Assembly (NCBI RefSeq): GCF_030695035.1
Contig: NZ_JAUYTT010000020.1
Location: 1 to 64,000, forward strand
DNA from: Frigidibacter sp.
Lineage (GTDB): Bacteria; Pseudomonadota; Alphaproteobacteria; Rhodobacterales; Rhodobacteraceae
DNA length: 64,000 bases
Reading direction: 5' to 3'
The notes under the pieces were generated by a model. The model did no database searches and had not been told where the DNA came from. It worked only from the letters and a program-made list of their open reading frames with translations. Position 1 is the stretch's first letter. Every line of letters starts with the position of its first letter. Below, one piece after another: positions 1-9,005 of this stretch. The position numbers and the translations under genes are program-made.

Positions 1-64
1 CTCTCAATATACGATGTCAATAACTACACCACACCCGCAAGCACTCAATGCCCGCGGGCACGGA

Positions 65-141
<77 letters not shown>

Positions 142-160
142 TAAATTCTACACTTTGCAC

Positions 161-187
161 AACCGTCTGTTCGCAGGCGGTTTTTTG
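161..187 (+). terminator. Rho-independent terminator after tRNA-fMet
   Basis: An 8-bp stem ACCGTCTG/CAGGCGGT with a TTCG tetraloop is followed directly by six T residues, 20 nt after the tRNA CCA end. This is a textbook intrinsic terminator for the tRNA transcript. Confidence 0.9.
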
Positions 188-450
188 CTGTCCGGAAACC
201 CGCTCCGCTCCCACCGACAACGCCATGATCGCCGCAAGCGAGCTCTGAAGGTCGATCCGCGGGACCATGCGCTTGCCGGGGCTGGGCTCGCGACGATATG
301 ACGTGCCTACGAACTTAACGCACCTCCCGAGTGTCTTGTCGGTGGTCGTCTGCAAGGAGGCCGCTTTCGCCTCTGCACAGATGAGCTGGTCTTTCGGGGC
401 AAGCGAGGGGACATCCGCTGCCCGGATACGAAACGGCAGGGATCACTGGC
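188..450. other. Non-coding stretch between tRNA terminator and IclR gene
   Basis: About 260 bases in which no convincing gene is seen. Short open frames on both strands match no family I recognise. The minus-strand frame running through the tRNA is the well-known antisense-tRNA artefact. Confidence 0.5.
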
Positions 451-1278
451 TCAGGAGGGGCGAAAGCCGAGATCGGACGATAGCCGTTGGGTGAAATTCA
501 ACGTCGCGCGGACCAGCGGCCCGTCGGGGCTCAGGTCGATCTGCTGCGTCGGCCCGATCACCGTCACCGCAAGCTTCATCTCGCCCGAGAAGTCGAATAC
601 CGGGGCTGTGACGGCGCTGACGCCGGGGATGGGCAGGTCGAGCGTGGTTTCGTAACCCCGCGCACGAACCCGCGCGATATCGGCGCGGAACCTCGCCTCG
701 TCGAAGGCGAAGCGCGCCTCGGCGCTGGCCCGTTCGGCCAGTTCGCGGCGGATCAGCGGGTCGGTCATCGGGGCGGGCAGGAAGGCCACAAACAGCCGTC
801 CCGTCGCGGTCGCGGTCAGAGCGAAACCGCCCCCCGCGCGCACGTTGGCATGGATGCGGGCGATGGTCTCACGCACATGGACGATGGTGGCGCCATGCAG
901 GCCCCAGACCGTCAGCGCCACCATCATGCCCGTCTCCTCGGCAAGGCTGCTGATGCGCAGGATCGCCTCGTGATAGGCGTCCTGTGCGCGCAGGCGGCTG
1001 AGCCCCAGCTCCAACGCAAAGGGTCCCAGACCGTAAAGCCCGCTCTCGGTCTGCTCGACCATGCGAAGCGAGCGCAGGCTGACAAGGTAGGGGTGCAGTT
1101 GTGCCGGCGCGACTTCGATCGCCTCGGCAAGGTCGCGTAGCTTCATCGGTCCGCTGGCCTCGGCCATCACCCGCAAGATTGCGCCCGCCGTCTCGATCGA
1201 CCGGATGCCGCGCTGGGCCTTTGCCGGCCTGCCGCCCTCGGTGTCGTCGTCACTCGCCACGCTGCTTCCCCCGTCCAT
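451..1278 (-). CDS. IclR-family transcriptional regulator
   Basis: 275 aa. An N-terminal winged helix-turn-helix (about residues 24-85, beginning RSIETAGAILRVM) is followed by the IclR effector-binding domain (about 100-270). The latter carries the conserved pattern around HVRETIARIHANVRAGG and the ATGRLFVAFL segment. It is the last gene of a minus-strand operon (SDR, flavoprotein, EamA exporter, IclR), 8 nt after the exporter stop. It most likely controls this operon and the divergent TRAP operon by sensing their substrate. The effector cannot be deduced. The only clear start is the ATG at 1278. Confidence 0.85.
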   Translation of the reverse strand: MDGGSSVASDDDTEGGRPAKAQRGIRSIETAGAILRVMAEASGPMKLRDLAEAIEVAPAQLHPYLVSLRSLRMVEQTESGLYGLGPFALELGLSRLRAQDAYHEAILRISSLAEETGMMVALTVWGLHGATIVHVRETIARIHANVRAGGGFALTATATGRLFVAFLPAPMTDPLIRRELAERASAEARFAFDEARFRADIARVRARGYETTLDLPIPGVSAVTAPVFDFSGEMKLAVTVIGPTQQIDLSPDGPLVRATLNFTQRLSSDLGFRPS

Positions 1279-1286
1279 CCGTGTCG

Positions 1287-2198
1287 TCAGTCCCTATCGT
1301 CTCCGGGCGTCTCGGGCAATGTAGGCGCGCGCCGCCACAGGTCGAGCGAGATGACCATACCCAGAGAGGCGACGGCGACACCCGCCCATTGCACGGCATT
1401 CGGCCATTGCCCGACCAGCGGTATCGCCAGCACCACCGCGCAGGAGGGCACCAGGGCCGAGAACAGCGCCGCACGTCCGGCCCCCAGCCGCAGCACGGCG
1501 GCCGCGAAGATCACGAAAGCGAGGCAGCCGCCTATCGCACCCTGATAGACGAACTGCTCGACCCACAGCGCCGGTGCCAGATCGGGCAGGCCCCAGACCC
1601 ATAGGTAGACCGGGGCATAGGCCAGTGTCGCCAGCGCGGCAATTGCTGCGCTGGTCTCGATGGGCGGCAGTTGCCAGCGGCCCATAGTGAAGACGTAGGT
1701 GCCCCACAGCGACCCCGAGGTGACGAAGAACAGATCGCCCGCCAGCACCGAGATACCGCTGCCGCGTGGGGCTGGGGCATCGGTCACGATGATCAGCAGT
1801 CCGGTAATCAGCACTGCAATCCCGATCTTGCGGTTCCAGCCCATTCGGCGGCCAGTAGCCCAGCGGTCCAGCAGGTTGGCCACCAGCATCGACATTCCCG
1901 GCCCGATCACCACCGCATGCGACAGCGGCGCGCGCTGGAACCCCTCATTGAAGGCCAGCGCGAACAGGGGCCCGACCAGCAGCGTCAGGATCGCCACTTG
2001 CCACAGCGGTGGCAGCCGGCGGCGCGCGAGCACCAGCAGCGGCGCCATCAGCAGCGCCGCCCCGCCATAGCGCAGAAAGGTCAGGTCGGCGGGGCGAAAC
2101 CCGCTGGCCTGACCGATCTCGGCACCGACATTGTAGATCCCCCAGCTCAGCGCCGCGAGGAACCCCAGCGCGATGCCCTGCCGGGTGCGATCACTCAT
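1287..2198 (-). CDS. EamA-family (DMT superfamily) transporter
   Basis: 303 aa, very hydrophobic, with ten predicted membrane helices arranged as two EamA repeats. The first starts at LGFLAALSWGIYNVGAEIG and the second at DLFFVTSGSLWGTYVFTMG. This family mostly exports metabolites or amino acids from the cytoplasm. Its start overlaps the 3' end of the flavoprotein gene by 8 nt, so the two are translationally coupled. In this operon it may expel a toxic intermediate or share uptake with the divergent TRAP system. Substrate unknown. Confidence 0.85.
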   Translation of the reverse strand: MSDRTRQGIALGFLAALSWGIYNVGAEIGQASGFRPADLTFLRYGGAALLMAPLLVLARRRLPPLWQVAILTLLVGPLFALAFNEGFQRAPLSHAVVIGPGMSMLVANLLDRWATGRRMGWNRKIGIAVLITGLLIIVTDAPAPRGSGISVLAGDLFFVTSGSLWGTYVFTMGRWQLPPIETSAAIAALATLAYAPVYLWVWGLPDLAPALWVEQFVYQGAIGGCLAFVIFAAAVLRLGAGRAALFSALVPSCAVVLAIPLVGQWPNAVQWAGVAVASLGMVISLDLWRRAPTLPETPGDDRD

Positions 2199-3900
2199 TG
2201 GCCCCGGCGATATGCCGGGCGGCGATATAGCCGAAGGTGATCGCCGGACCCAAGGTGATGCCGCCGCCCGGATAGTTGCCGCCCATGATCGAGGCCGCGT
2301 CGTTACCGACGGAATAGAGCCCCTGCAGCGGCCGGCCGTCTTCGTCCAGCACCTGCGCGTTGCTGTTGGTCTTCAGCCCGGCAAAGGTGCCCAGGTCGCC
2401 GACATAGAGGCGCACGGCGTAGAAGGGGGCGTCCTTGATCGGCGCAAGGCAGGGGTTCGGCCCGTGCTCGGGGTCGCCCAGGGACCGGTTGTAGCTGGTC
2501 GTGCCCTTGCCAAAGGCCGGGTCCTCGCCGCGCGCGGCGGGACCGTTGAACTCAGCCACGGTCCGCTCCAGCTGCGCCGCGTCCGCACCCATCTGCGCCG
2601 CAAGCTCGGAGAGAGTCCGGCCGCGCAAAAGGTAGCCGTTCCTGATCAAGGCCTTGTAGGGCACAGGCGCGGGCTTGGCATAGCCAAGACCGTATTTTCG
2701 GAAGGCGCGGTGATCGATCACGAACCACGCTGCGGGTTCCGTTCCCTCGCCCTCTTCGGCGCGGCAGCGCGCCACCATGGCCTGGCAGAAGTCGTGGTAG
2801 GAATTGGACTCGTTGACAAAGCGCTTGCCCGACCGCGTCACCGCGATAACTCCGGGCTTCGAGCGGTCGACGAAATGCGGGAAGGTCCCCAGCGTCCCGT
2901 TGGGCTTCACCGGGCGCGAGATCGGAACCCAGGCGGCGGCATGGGGTAGCGAGGTATCGACCACCGCGCCGACCGACTCGCCCAGCCGCAGGCCATCGCC
3001 GGTATTGCCCGGAGGGGCGGGGCTGACATGCTCATATCCGGTGGGCGCATGGGGCATCAGCTGTTTGCGCCGCAGCACGTCCTGCGGGAAACCGCCCGCT
3101 GCCAGGACCACGCCCTTGCGCGCGATCACCTCGACCGGGCCGTCGCGCCGGTCGATCCGGGCGCCGATCACCCTGCCGCTGTCATCGCGGATCAGGGCGC
3201 GCACCGGCGCGTGGGTCCAGAGCTCAACACCCTTGTCGAAGGCCGATTTCGCCAGCCGGCCGGCCAGCGCATTGCCGTTCATCAGCCGCATCGGCCGGCC
3301 GTGAAGCGCCATGTCACGCAGGAACTTGAGAAACAGCTTGCCGACATAGAAGGCCGACACCGGCGAGCGCATCACGTTGAAGAAATGCAGCAGCTCCTTG
3401 CCCGATCCGATCATCATGCCAAGAAAGGTGATCTCCTGCAGCGGCGGGCGCAGGCGGCGAATCTCTATCCCAAGCTCGCGCCCGTCGAAGGGCCGCGCGA
3501 TGATCGAGCGTCCGCCGTCCATGCCGCCCGGTGCATCGGGGTGATAGTCGGCGAAGAACGGCCCGAGGTCGAATTGCAGCGCGGTGTTCTCCTCGAAGAA
3601 CTGCACCGCCTTGGGGCCCGCTTCAAGGAAGGCATCCACGCGGTCCGCGTCGAAATGCGCCCCGGCCTCGTGCTGCAGATAGATGCGCGCCTTGGCGGCA
3701 TCATCCTCGATCCCGGCGCGCAACTCTGGCCCGTTGCCGGGGATCCACATCCATCCGCCCGACCGCGCCGTGGTGCCGCCGAACACCGGCTCCTTCTCGA
3801 CGACCAGCACCTTGAGCCGCCGGTGGGCGGCGGCCACGGCGGTCGACAGCCCGCCCGCGCCCGAGCCGACCACCAGAACATCAACTTCTTGTCGGTTCAT
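2191..3900 (-). CDS. FAD-dependent oxidoreductase, 3-ketosteroid dehydrogenase/fumarate reductase flavoprotein family
   Basis: 569 aa. The N-terminal dinucleotide fold VVGSGAGGLSTAVAAA (residues about 10-25) is followed by GGTTARSGGWMWIPGN, typical of the KstD/FAD_binding_2 group. The C-terminal FAD-contacting stretch GGNYPGGGITLGPAITFGYIAA is also characteristic. Members remove hydrogens adjacent to a carbonyl (ketosteroids, enoates) using FAD. An AAGGAAG ribosome site precedes the ATG. Operon partners are an SDR dehydrogenase upstream and an exporter downstream, suggesting sequential oxidation of one imported compound. The substrate need not be a steroid. Confidence 0.85.
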   Translation of the reverse strand: MNRQEVDVLVVGSGAGGLSTAVAAAHRRLKVLVVEKEPVFGGTTARSGGWMWIPGNGPELRAGIEDDAAKARIYLQHEAGAHFDADRVDAFLEAGPKAVQFFEENTALQFDLGPFFADYHPDAPGGMDGGRSIIARPFDGRELGIEIRRLRPPLQEITFLGMMIGSGKELLHFFNVMRSPVSAFYVGKLFLKFLRDMALHGRPMRLMNGNALAGRLAKSAFDKGVELWTHAPVRALIRDDSGRVIGARIDRRDGPVEVIARKGVVLAAGGFPQDVLRRKQLMPHAPTGYEHVSPAPPGNTGDGLRLGESVGAVVDTSLPHAAAWVPISRPVKPNGTLGTFPHFVDRSKPGVIAVTRSGKRFVNESNSYHDFCQAMVARCRAEEGEGTEPAAWFVIDHRAFRKYGLGYAKPAPVPYKALIRNGYLLRGRTLSELAAQMGADAAQLERTVAEFNGPAARGEDPAFGKGTTSYNRSLGDPEHGPNPCLAPIKDAPFYAVRLYVGDLGTFAGLKTNSNAQVLDEDGRPLQGLYSVGNDAASIMGGNYPGGGITLGPAITFGYIAARHIAGANE

Positions 3901-3915
3901 CAGTCTTCTTCCTTG

Positions 3916-4680
3916 TTATGCGGCCAGATAGCCGCCGTCGACGGGAAGCAGGGCTCCCGTCACATAGCTCGATGCCGCCGAGGTGAGGAACAGGACCGGC
4001 CCCACCAGCTCTTCGGGGCGGCCGGGGCGGCGCAGAGGGGTGTGCGCCATGAAGCGGCCGAGCGTGTCGGGATCGGCGCGCGTGACCGCGGTCATCGGCG
4101 TCTCGATCACGCCCGGGGCGATGGCGTTGACGCGGATACCGTCGGGGGCAAGATCATGCGCCAGCACCTTGGTCAGTTGCAGCACTGCCCCCTTGGACGC
4201 CGCATAGGCCGCAAGGCCCGGGCCGGCCGTCACCGACATGATCGACCCAAGGTTGACGATGCGGCCCTGCGTCGCGCGCAGCTGCGGCAGGAAGGCCCGG
4301 ATCATTTGCATCGTCCCGGTCGCGTTGACGGCGATCACGGCATCCCAATCCTGCGCGAAGCTGTCGGCATCGGGCAGGGTGCGGCGGATGATCCCCGCAT
4401 TGTTCACCAGAACCGAGGCCTGTCCGAGCAGCGCCGCCACCTGCTGCGCAGCCTCGGCGCAGCTGTCGGCCTTCGTCACGTCCAGTGTGATCCCGAGGGC
4501 CGAGCCGCCGGCCGCGCCGATCTCTTCGGCCAGCGCCGCCACCAGATCACCCTGCAGGTCGCAGCACGCCACCCGTGCTCCGGCGGCAGCCAGCCCGAGC
4601 GCAATCGCGCGGCCATTGCCCTGCGCGGCGCCTGTGACCACGGCGACCGCGCCTTCCAAACCAAGCGATAGAGCCTGCAT
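3916..4680 (-). CDS. SDR-family NAD(P)-dependent oxidoreductase
   Basis: 254 aa classical short-chain dehydrogenase. It has the cofactor motif TGAAQGNGRAIALG near residue 12, NNAG in LVNNAGIIRR, catalytic Tyr-x-x-x-Lys as YAASK, and the C-terminal LPVDGGYLAA. A longer open frame exists upstream, but ATG at 4680 is preferred because GGGAGGAC lies just before it and the cofactor fold starts right after it. It is the first gene of the minus-strand operon and divergent from the TRAP receptor gene. It probably oxidises or reduces a hydroxyl/keto group of the imported substrate. Confidence 0.88.
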   Translation of the reverse strand: MQALSLGLEGAVAVVTGAAQGNGRAIALGLAAAGARVACCDLQGDLVAALAEEIGAAGGSALGITLDVTKADSCAEAAQQVAALLGQASVLVNNAGIIRRTLPDADSFAQDWDAVIAVNATGTMQMIRAFLPQLRATQGRIVNLGSIMSVTAGPGLAAYAASKGAVLQLTKVLAHDLAPDGIRVNAIAPGVIETPMTAVTRADPDTLGRFMAHTPLRRPGRPEELVGPVLFLTSAASSYVTGALLPVDGGYLAA

Positions 4681-4752
4681 CGCTGTCCTCCCATTGATGC
4701 ATGCGCGCGCAGCACCTCCCAAGTGCCCGCCGCCTATTTCGTCTGGCATAAA

Positions 4753-4791
4753 ATTTGTCGGTTGCAAATAGATTTGTTGATGACTAACAAA
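4753..4791. promoter_or_regulatory. Two adjacent inverted repeats in the divergent SDR/TRAP promoter region
   Basis: ATTTG-N7-CAAAT (4753-4769) is followed immediately by TTTGTT-N7-AACAAA (4773-4791). The area is notably AT-rich and sits between the divergent starts at 4680 and 4869. It is a plausible operator pair for the IclR regulator encoded at the end of the minus operon. The assignment is inferred from position. Confidence 0.45.
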
Positions 4792-4868
4792 ATGCGAGGC
4801 GAGGATACAGCTTTCCACGCTCAAGGGGAGGAGCCGTCAGTTTTGGCGGGGTTTAGGGAGGAGAAGAC

Positions 4869-5912
4869 ATGAGGAATTTCAATCGGTTGCCTATGTGCGC
4901 CGTGGCTGCGCTGGCCATTGCGACGGGCGCGGCGGCGCAAGCGCAGACCTATGACCTACAGAGCGTCTTCGGGCTAAACGTGCCCTCCATCGGCCCGAGC
5001 CCTCAGCTCTGGGCCGACCGGGTCAACGAAATGACCGATGGCGCGGTGACGATCAACGTGCATGGCGCAGGCGACTTCGTGCCACCCTTCGAAGTCTTCG
5101 GTGCGGTCAGTTCCGGCGCGCTGCCGATGGGCTTTGACTGGATCGGATACTGGGCGCAGCAGATCCCGGTGGCGAACCTCGTCGGGTCCATGCCCTTCGG
5201 TCCCACGCCCGAGGTCGCACTGGGCTGGATGTTCGAGGGTGGCGGTCTGGAGATCATCCAGCGTGCCTATGACCCGTTCAACGTCAAGGTCCTGCCCTGC
5301 CATCTGGTGGGCGCCGAGGCCGGCGGCTGGTTCAACCGCGAGATCAACACCGCGGCCGACCTGCAGGGCCTGAACATGCGCATCGCGGGCCTTGGCGGCA
5401 TGGCGATGGCGCGTCTTGGCGCGAACACGCAGCTGGTGCCGGCGGGCGAGATCTTCCTGTCGCTGGAAACGGGGCGCATCGACGCCGCCGAATTCTCGGC
5501 GCCGCAACTCGATGTGGGCTTCGGCTTTCAGCGCGTGACGAAATACTACTACTTCCCGGGGTGGCACCAGCCGTCGAGCTGGGACAGCATCATCATCAAC
5601 ATGGATGTCTGGAACAGCTTCGACGAGCGCACCCAGGACATCATGACCGAGGCTTGTCAGGCCAACATCGCCTTCAACCTGGGTGACCAGATCAACAGCC
5701 AGGCCGAGGCCATCGCCACCATCCGCGACGCCGGCACCGACGTGCGCCGCTTCCCAGATGAGGTGCTGCTGGCATTGCGCGATGCGTCGGACGCCGTGCT
5801 GGACGAACAGGCACTGCAGGACCCGATCTTCGCCGAGGCCCTGGAATCGCTGCGCGCCTACATGACCAGCGTCGGCGAATGGAGCTCGCTGCAGGCCCTT
5901 CCGGCCCGCTGA
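4869..5912 (+). CDS. TRAP transporter periplasmic substrate-binding protein (DctP/TakP type)
   Basis: 347 aa with a signal peptide ending near AAAQAQ (residue about 25). The DctP fold is shown by WADRVNEMTDGAVTINVH, the dimer/ligand region GWFNREINTAADLQGLNMRIAG (binding Arg in LNMRIAG) and the TakP-like stretch SWDSIIINMDVWNSF. It captures carboxylate-bearing ligands and delivers them to the Q/M membrane subunits. A strong GGAGGAGAA ribosome site lies before the ATG. It heads the operon P-Q-M-MBL. The TakP resemblance (WYNREI-like and aromatic-rich YYYFPGW) suggests a 2-oxo acid or related ligand, but this is only an inference. Confidence 0.92.
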   Translation: MRNFNRLPMCAVAALAIATGAAAQAQTYDLQSVFGLNVPSIGPSPQLWADRVNEMTDGAVTINVHGAGDFVPPFEVFGAVSSGALPMGFDWIGYWAQQIPVANLVGSMPFGPTPEVALGWMFEGGGLEIIQRAYDPFNVKVLPCHLVGAEAGGWFNREINTAADLQGLNMRIAGLGGMAMARLGANTQLVPAGEIFLSLETGRIDAAEFSAPQLDVGFGFQRVTKYYYFPGWHQPSSWDSIIINMDVWNSFDERTQDIMTEACQANIAFNLGDQINSQAEAIATIRDAGTDVRRFPDEVLLALRDASDAVLDEQALQDPIFAEALESLRAYMTSVGEWSSLQALPAR

Positions 5913-5990
5913 TCGGCATGATCTGATTGCAAAGAACCCGGACGGCGGCCGCGTGCCGCCTCCGGCATCCTGGCCTTGGGGGGAGAGACC

Positions 5991-6554
5991 ATGCCGGCAA
6001 TCCTGAAACGAGCGATGACACTACTCTGCCTTCCGGCGGTGTGGGTCAGCTGGCTGATACTGCCGCTGATCCTGACCATCCTGCTGTCGGTCATCCTGGC
6101 CAAGATGGGCCAGAACACCCTGATCGGCTGGGACGGAACGATCCCGGTGCTGGGGCGGGCGCTGACCGTCAACAGCCTCTTCGATATCCAGTGGTATATC
6201 TTCGCCTTGCTGGTGTTGTTCGGGGGGATCTGGGCTCTGCACGATAACCGGCATGTTTCGGTCGATTTCCTGTCGCTGCTGATGAGCCCCCGCCAGCGGC
6301 TCTGGGTGCGCATGCTCGGGGACCTCGTGTTCCTGGTGCCGTTCTGCGCCATCATCGCCTGGTATGGCGCCGACTTTGCCGAGGTCGCGTTCCGCACTGC
6401 CGAAGGCTCGACTCAGGGCGGGCTGAACAGCCGCTGGCTGATCAAGATGATGCTGCCGCTTTCCTTTGCCATGCTGGGGCTGCTGGGACTGATCCGCGCG
6501 ATCGGCACCGCAATCCAGCTCTACTGCGGCGACCTTACCGAGGATATCCAATGA
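5991..6554 (+). CDS. TRAP transporter small permease (DctQ)
   Basis: 187 aa with four predicted membrane helices and the DctQ signature area ALHDNRHVSVDFLSLLMSPRQR. It anchors the substrate receptor to the large permease. ATG at 5991 is chosen over an in-frame upstream TTG because GGGGGGAGAG sits 4-10 nt before it. Its stop overlaps the start of the large permease by 4 nt (ATGA). Confidence 0.9.
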   Translation: MPAILKRAMTLLCLPAVWVSWLILPLILTILLSVILAKMGQNTLIGWDGTIPVLGRALTVNSLFDIQWYIFALLVLFGGIWALHDNRHVSVDFLSLLMSPRQRLWVRMLGDLVFLVPFCAIIAWYGADFAEVAFRTAEGSTQGGLNSRWLIKMMLPLSFAMLGLLGLIRAIGTAIQLYCGDLTEDIQ

Positions 6555-7885
6555 TCGAACATCTTGGCCCCGAGCTGATGCTTCTGGGCCTGATCGCCGG
6601 CATCTTCACCGGCTATCCCGTCGCCTTCGTGCTGGCCGGAATCGGCATCAGCTTTGCCCTGCTCAACGGTGTGCCGATGCTGTTCCTGTCGATGGGCGTT
6701 CAGCGCATCTACTCGGGCACGCTGACCAACTGGCTGCTGGTGGCGATCCCGCTTTTCGTCTTCATGGGCCTGATGCTGGAACGCTCGGGCATCGCCGAGC
6801 GCCTGATGCGCTCGCTCGCCGCGCTGTTCCAGCGCACGCCGGGCGGATATGCGTTCTCGGTCATGATCATCGGCGTGATCATGGCCGCCTCGACCGGCAT
6901 CATCGGCGCTTCGGTGGTGATGATGGGGATGATGTCGCTGCCCGCGATGCGCGAGGCGAAATATGACATGAAGCTGGCCTCGGGGCTGATCGCCTCGTCG
7001 GGGACGCTGGGAATCTTGCTGCCGCCATCGATCATGCTGATCATTCTGGGGGACCAGATGCGCGTGTCGGTGGGTGATCTCTTCATGGCGGCCATCGTGC
7101 CAGGGCTGGTGCTGTCGGGGATGTATTTCCTCTATCTCGGCTCCGTGGCGGTATTCGCGCCCCATCGCGTTCCCGCACCCGAGCGTATCGAGACACGCAG
7201 CCTCGCAGAAACCGTTCAGTCGCTGCTGCGCGATCTGGTGGCACCGATGCTGCTGATCCTGTCGGTGCTGGGCACGATCGTTGCCGGCATCGCCACTCCC
7301 ACGGAATCCGCGGCAATCGGGGCCGCCGGGGCGCTGATCCTCGCACTGCTCTCGCGCAAGCTGACCCGGCGGGCGATGACAGGGGCGCTCTATGAGACCA
7401 CCAAGACCACCGCGATGATCGTCTTCGTGATGATCGGCGCCTCGATCTTCTCGGTGGTGTTCCGGCGGCTTGGCGGGGATGCGATGATCCTTGACCTGTT
7501 CAACATCGAAGAGACCAGCCCCTATGTCGTGCTTTCGATCATCATGGTGCTGGTGTTCATCCTCGGCTTCATTCTCGACTGGGTCGAGATCACCGCTGTC
7601 GTGGTGCCCATCGTCGCCCCCATTGTCGCGCAGCTGGATTTCGGCCTGCCCGCGGATCAGGTGATGATCTGGTTCGGCATCGCGCTGGCGGTGAACCTGC
7701 AGACCAGTTTTCTGACACCGCCCTTCGGCTATGCGCTGTTCTACCTGCGCGGCATCGCGCCCGAACTGCCGATCACGACGATCTATCGCGGCGTGCTTCC
7801 CTTCGTCTTCATCCAAATCACTGCGTTGCTGCTGGTGATCCTTTTCCCGGCCATCGCGCTGTGGCTTCCCATGGCCATGCGCTGA
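6551..7885 (+). CDS. TRAP transporter large permease (DctM)
   Basis: 444 aa with about 12 hydrophobic helices. Conserved DctM segments include VAIPLFVFMGLMLERSG, the discontinuous-helix region ASTGIIGASVVMMGMMSLPAM, GTLGILLPPSIMLIILG and the C-terminal TSFLTPPFGYALFYL. It is a sodium-coupled secondary transporter subunit. It is translationally coupled to DctQ by a 4-nt overlap and followed after 25 nt by the MBL gene. Confidence 0.93.
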   Translation: MIEHLGPELMLLGLIAGIFTGYPVAFVLAGIGISFALLNGVPMLFLSMGVQRIYSGTLTNWLLVAIPLFVFMGLMLERSGIAERLMRSLAALFQRTPGGYAFSVMIIGVIMAASTGIIGASVVMMGMMSLPAMREAKYDMKLASGLIASSGTLGILLPPSIMLIILGDQMRVSVGDLFMAAIVPGLVLSGMYFLYLGSVAVFAPHRVPAPERIETRSLAETVQSLLRDLVAPMLLILSVLGTIVAGIATPTESAAIGAAGALILALLSRKLTRRAMTGALYETTKTTAMIVFVMIGASIFSVVFRRLGGDAMILDLFNIEETSPYVVLSIIMVLVFILGFILDWVEITAVVVPIVAPIVAQLDFGLPADQVMIWFGIALAVNLQTSFLTPPFGYALFYLRGIAPELPITTIYRGVLPFVFIQITALLLVILFPAIALWLPMAMR

Positions 7886-7910
7886 GCTGATTTCAGACTG
7901 GAGTATCCAC

Positions 7911-8861
7911 ATGACCAAGGCCTTCGCCTCACAGGGCGACATGAGCGACAAGAAGATCTCCTTCACGCAGCTGGGCGAGGGGCTCTACGCCTTCACCGCC
8001 GAGGGGGACCCCAATACCGGCGTCATCATCGGGGATGACAGCGTGATGATCGTCGAGGCGCAGGCGACGCCGCGGCTGGCGCGCAAGGTGATCGAATGCG
8101 TGCGCTCGGTCACTGACAAGCCGATCAGCCATCTGGTGCTGACACATTACCATGCCGTGCGCGTTCTGGGCGCCAGTGCCTATGGCGCGCGTGAGATCAT
8201 CATGTCGGACGCGGCGCGGGCGATGGTGGTGGAGCGCGGGCAGGAGGATTGGGACAGTGAGTTCGGCCGCTTCCCGCGGCTGTTCCAGGGCCATGAAGAA
8301 ATCCCCGGCCTGACCTGGCCCACCACCACCTTCAGCGAGTCCATGACCGTCTATCTGGGCAATCGCCGGGTGGACATCCTGCATCTTGGCCGCGCGCATA
8401 CGGCTGGGGACGCCGTGGTCTGGGTGCCCGATGAGGAGGTGATGTTCACGGGCGACATCGTCGAATATCACTCGGCCTGCTATTGCGGCGACGGGCATTT
8501 CGGGGATTGGGAGGACACGCTGATGAACATCGCCGCCTATGAGCCGAGGGCCATCGCGCCGGGGCGGGGCGATGCGCTGATGGGGGAGGACATGGTCGCG
8601 GCGGCCATCGCCAACACTGCAGATTTCGTGCGCTCGACCTACAAGCCGGTCGCGCGGGTCGTGGCGCGGGGCGGCAGTCTCAAGCAAGCGTGGGACGCGG
8701 TGCGGGCCGAATGCGACCCCAAGTTCACCAGCTACGCGATCTACGAGCACTGCCTGCCCTTCAACGTCGGCCGCGCCTATGACGAGGCGCGGGGGATCGA
8801 CACCCCCCGCATCTGGACCGCAGAGCGTGACCTGCAGATGTGGGCTGACCTGCAAGGGTGA
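7911..8861 (+). CDS. MBL-fold protein with degenerate metal site (paralogue of the gene at 22305)
   Basis: 316 aa metallo-beta-lactamase-fold protein. The usual HxHxDH motif reads THYHAVR (His79, His81, then Val83 and Arg84 in place of Asp and His). The later histidine is kept in GRAHTAGD (His163), and Asp182 is kept in TGDIVE. The PGHG-like loop reads PGRGD (Arg219 for His). First-metal ligands are therefore present, while second-metal ligands are missing. The C-terminal block EHCLPFNVGRAYDE plus PRIWTAERD is shared with the paralogue. It lies last in the TRAP operon. The reaction is unknown; a hydrolase or isomerase of a ring-derived intermediate is conceivable. Confidence 0.85.
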   Translation: MTKAFASQGDMSDKKISFTQLGEGLYAFTAEGDPNTGVIIGDDSVMIVEAQATPRLARKVIECVRSVTDKPISHLVLTHYHAVRVLGASAYGAREIIMSDAARAMVVERGQEDWDSEFGRFPRLFQGHEEIPGLTWPTTTFSESMTVYLGNRRVDILHLGRAHTAGDAVVWVPDEEVMFTGDIVEYHSACYCGDGHFGDWEDTLMNIAAYEPRAIAPGRGDALMGEDMVAAAIANTADFVRSTYKPVARVVARGGSLKQAWDAVRAECDPKFTSYAIYEHCLPFNVGRAYDEARGIDTPRIWTAERDLQMWADLQG

Positions 8862-8967
8862 AGAATGGGCGCTGCCCCTGATTGCCAGGCAAGCGCCGGG
8901 GCGCGGTGAGGGACGCGAGGGCGCCAAGACGGGTTGCTTGACCGGCTGCCCGTCACTACATCGCACA

Positions 8968-8997
8968 AAGGGCCCCGGCTGGCTGGCCGGGGCCCTT
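8968..8997. terminator. Bidirectional hairpin terminator between convergent genes
   Basis: A perfect 12-bp stem AAGGGCCCCGGC/GCCGGGGCCCTT with a 6-nt loop lies between the converging MBL gene (ends 8861) and cupin gene (ends 9006). The A-rich and T-rich flanks let it serve both strands. Confidence 0.8.
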
Positions 8998-9005
8998 CCT
9001 TGACC

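Noticed and set aside
6521-7966. 481-codon minus-strand open frame full of His, Asp and Gln
   Set aside because: Opposite-strand shadow of the membrane-protein codons of the TRAP large permease.
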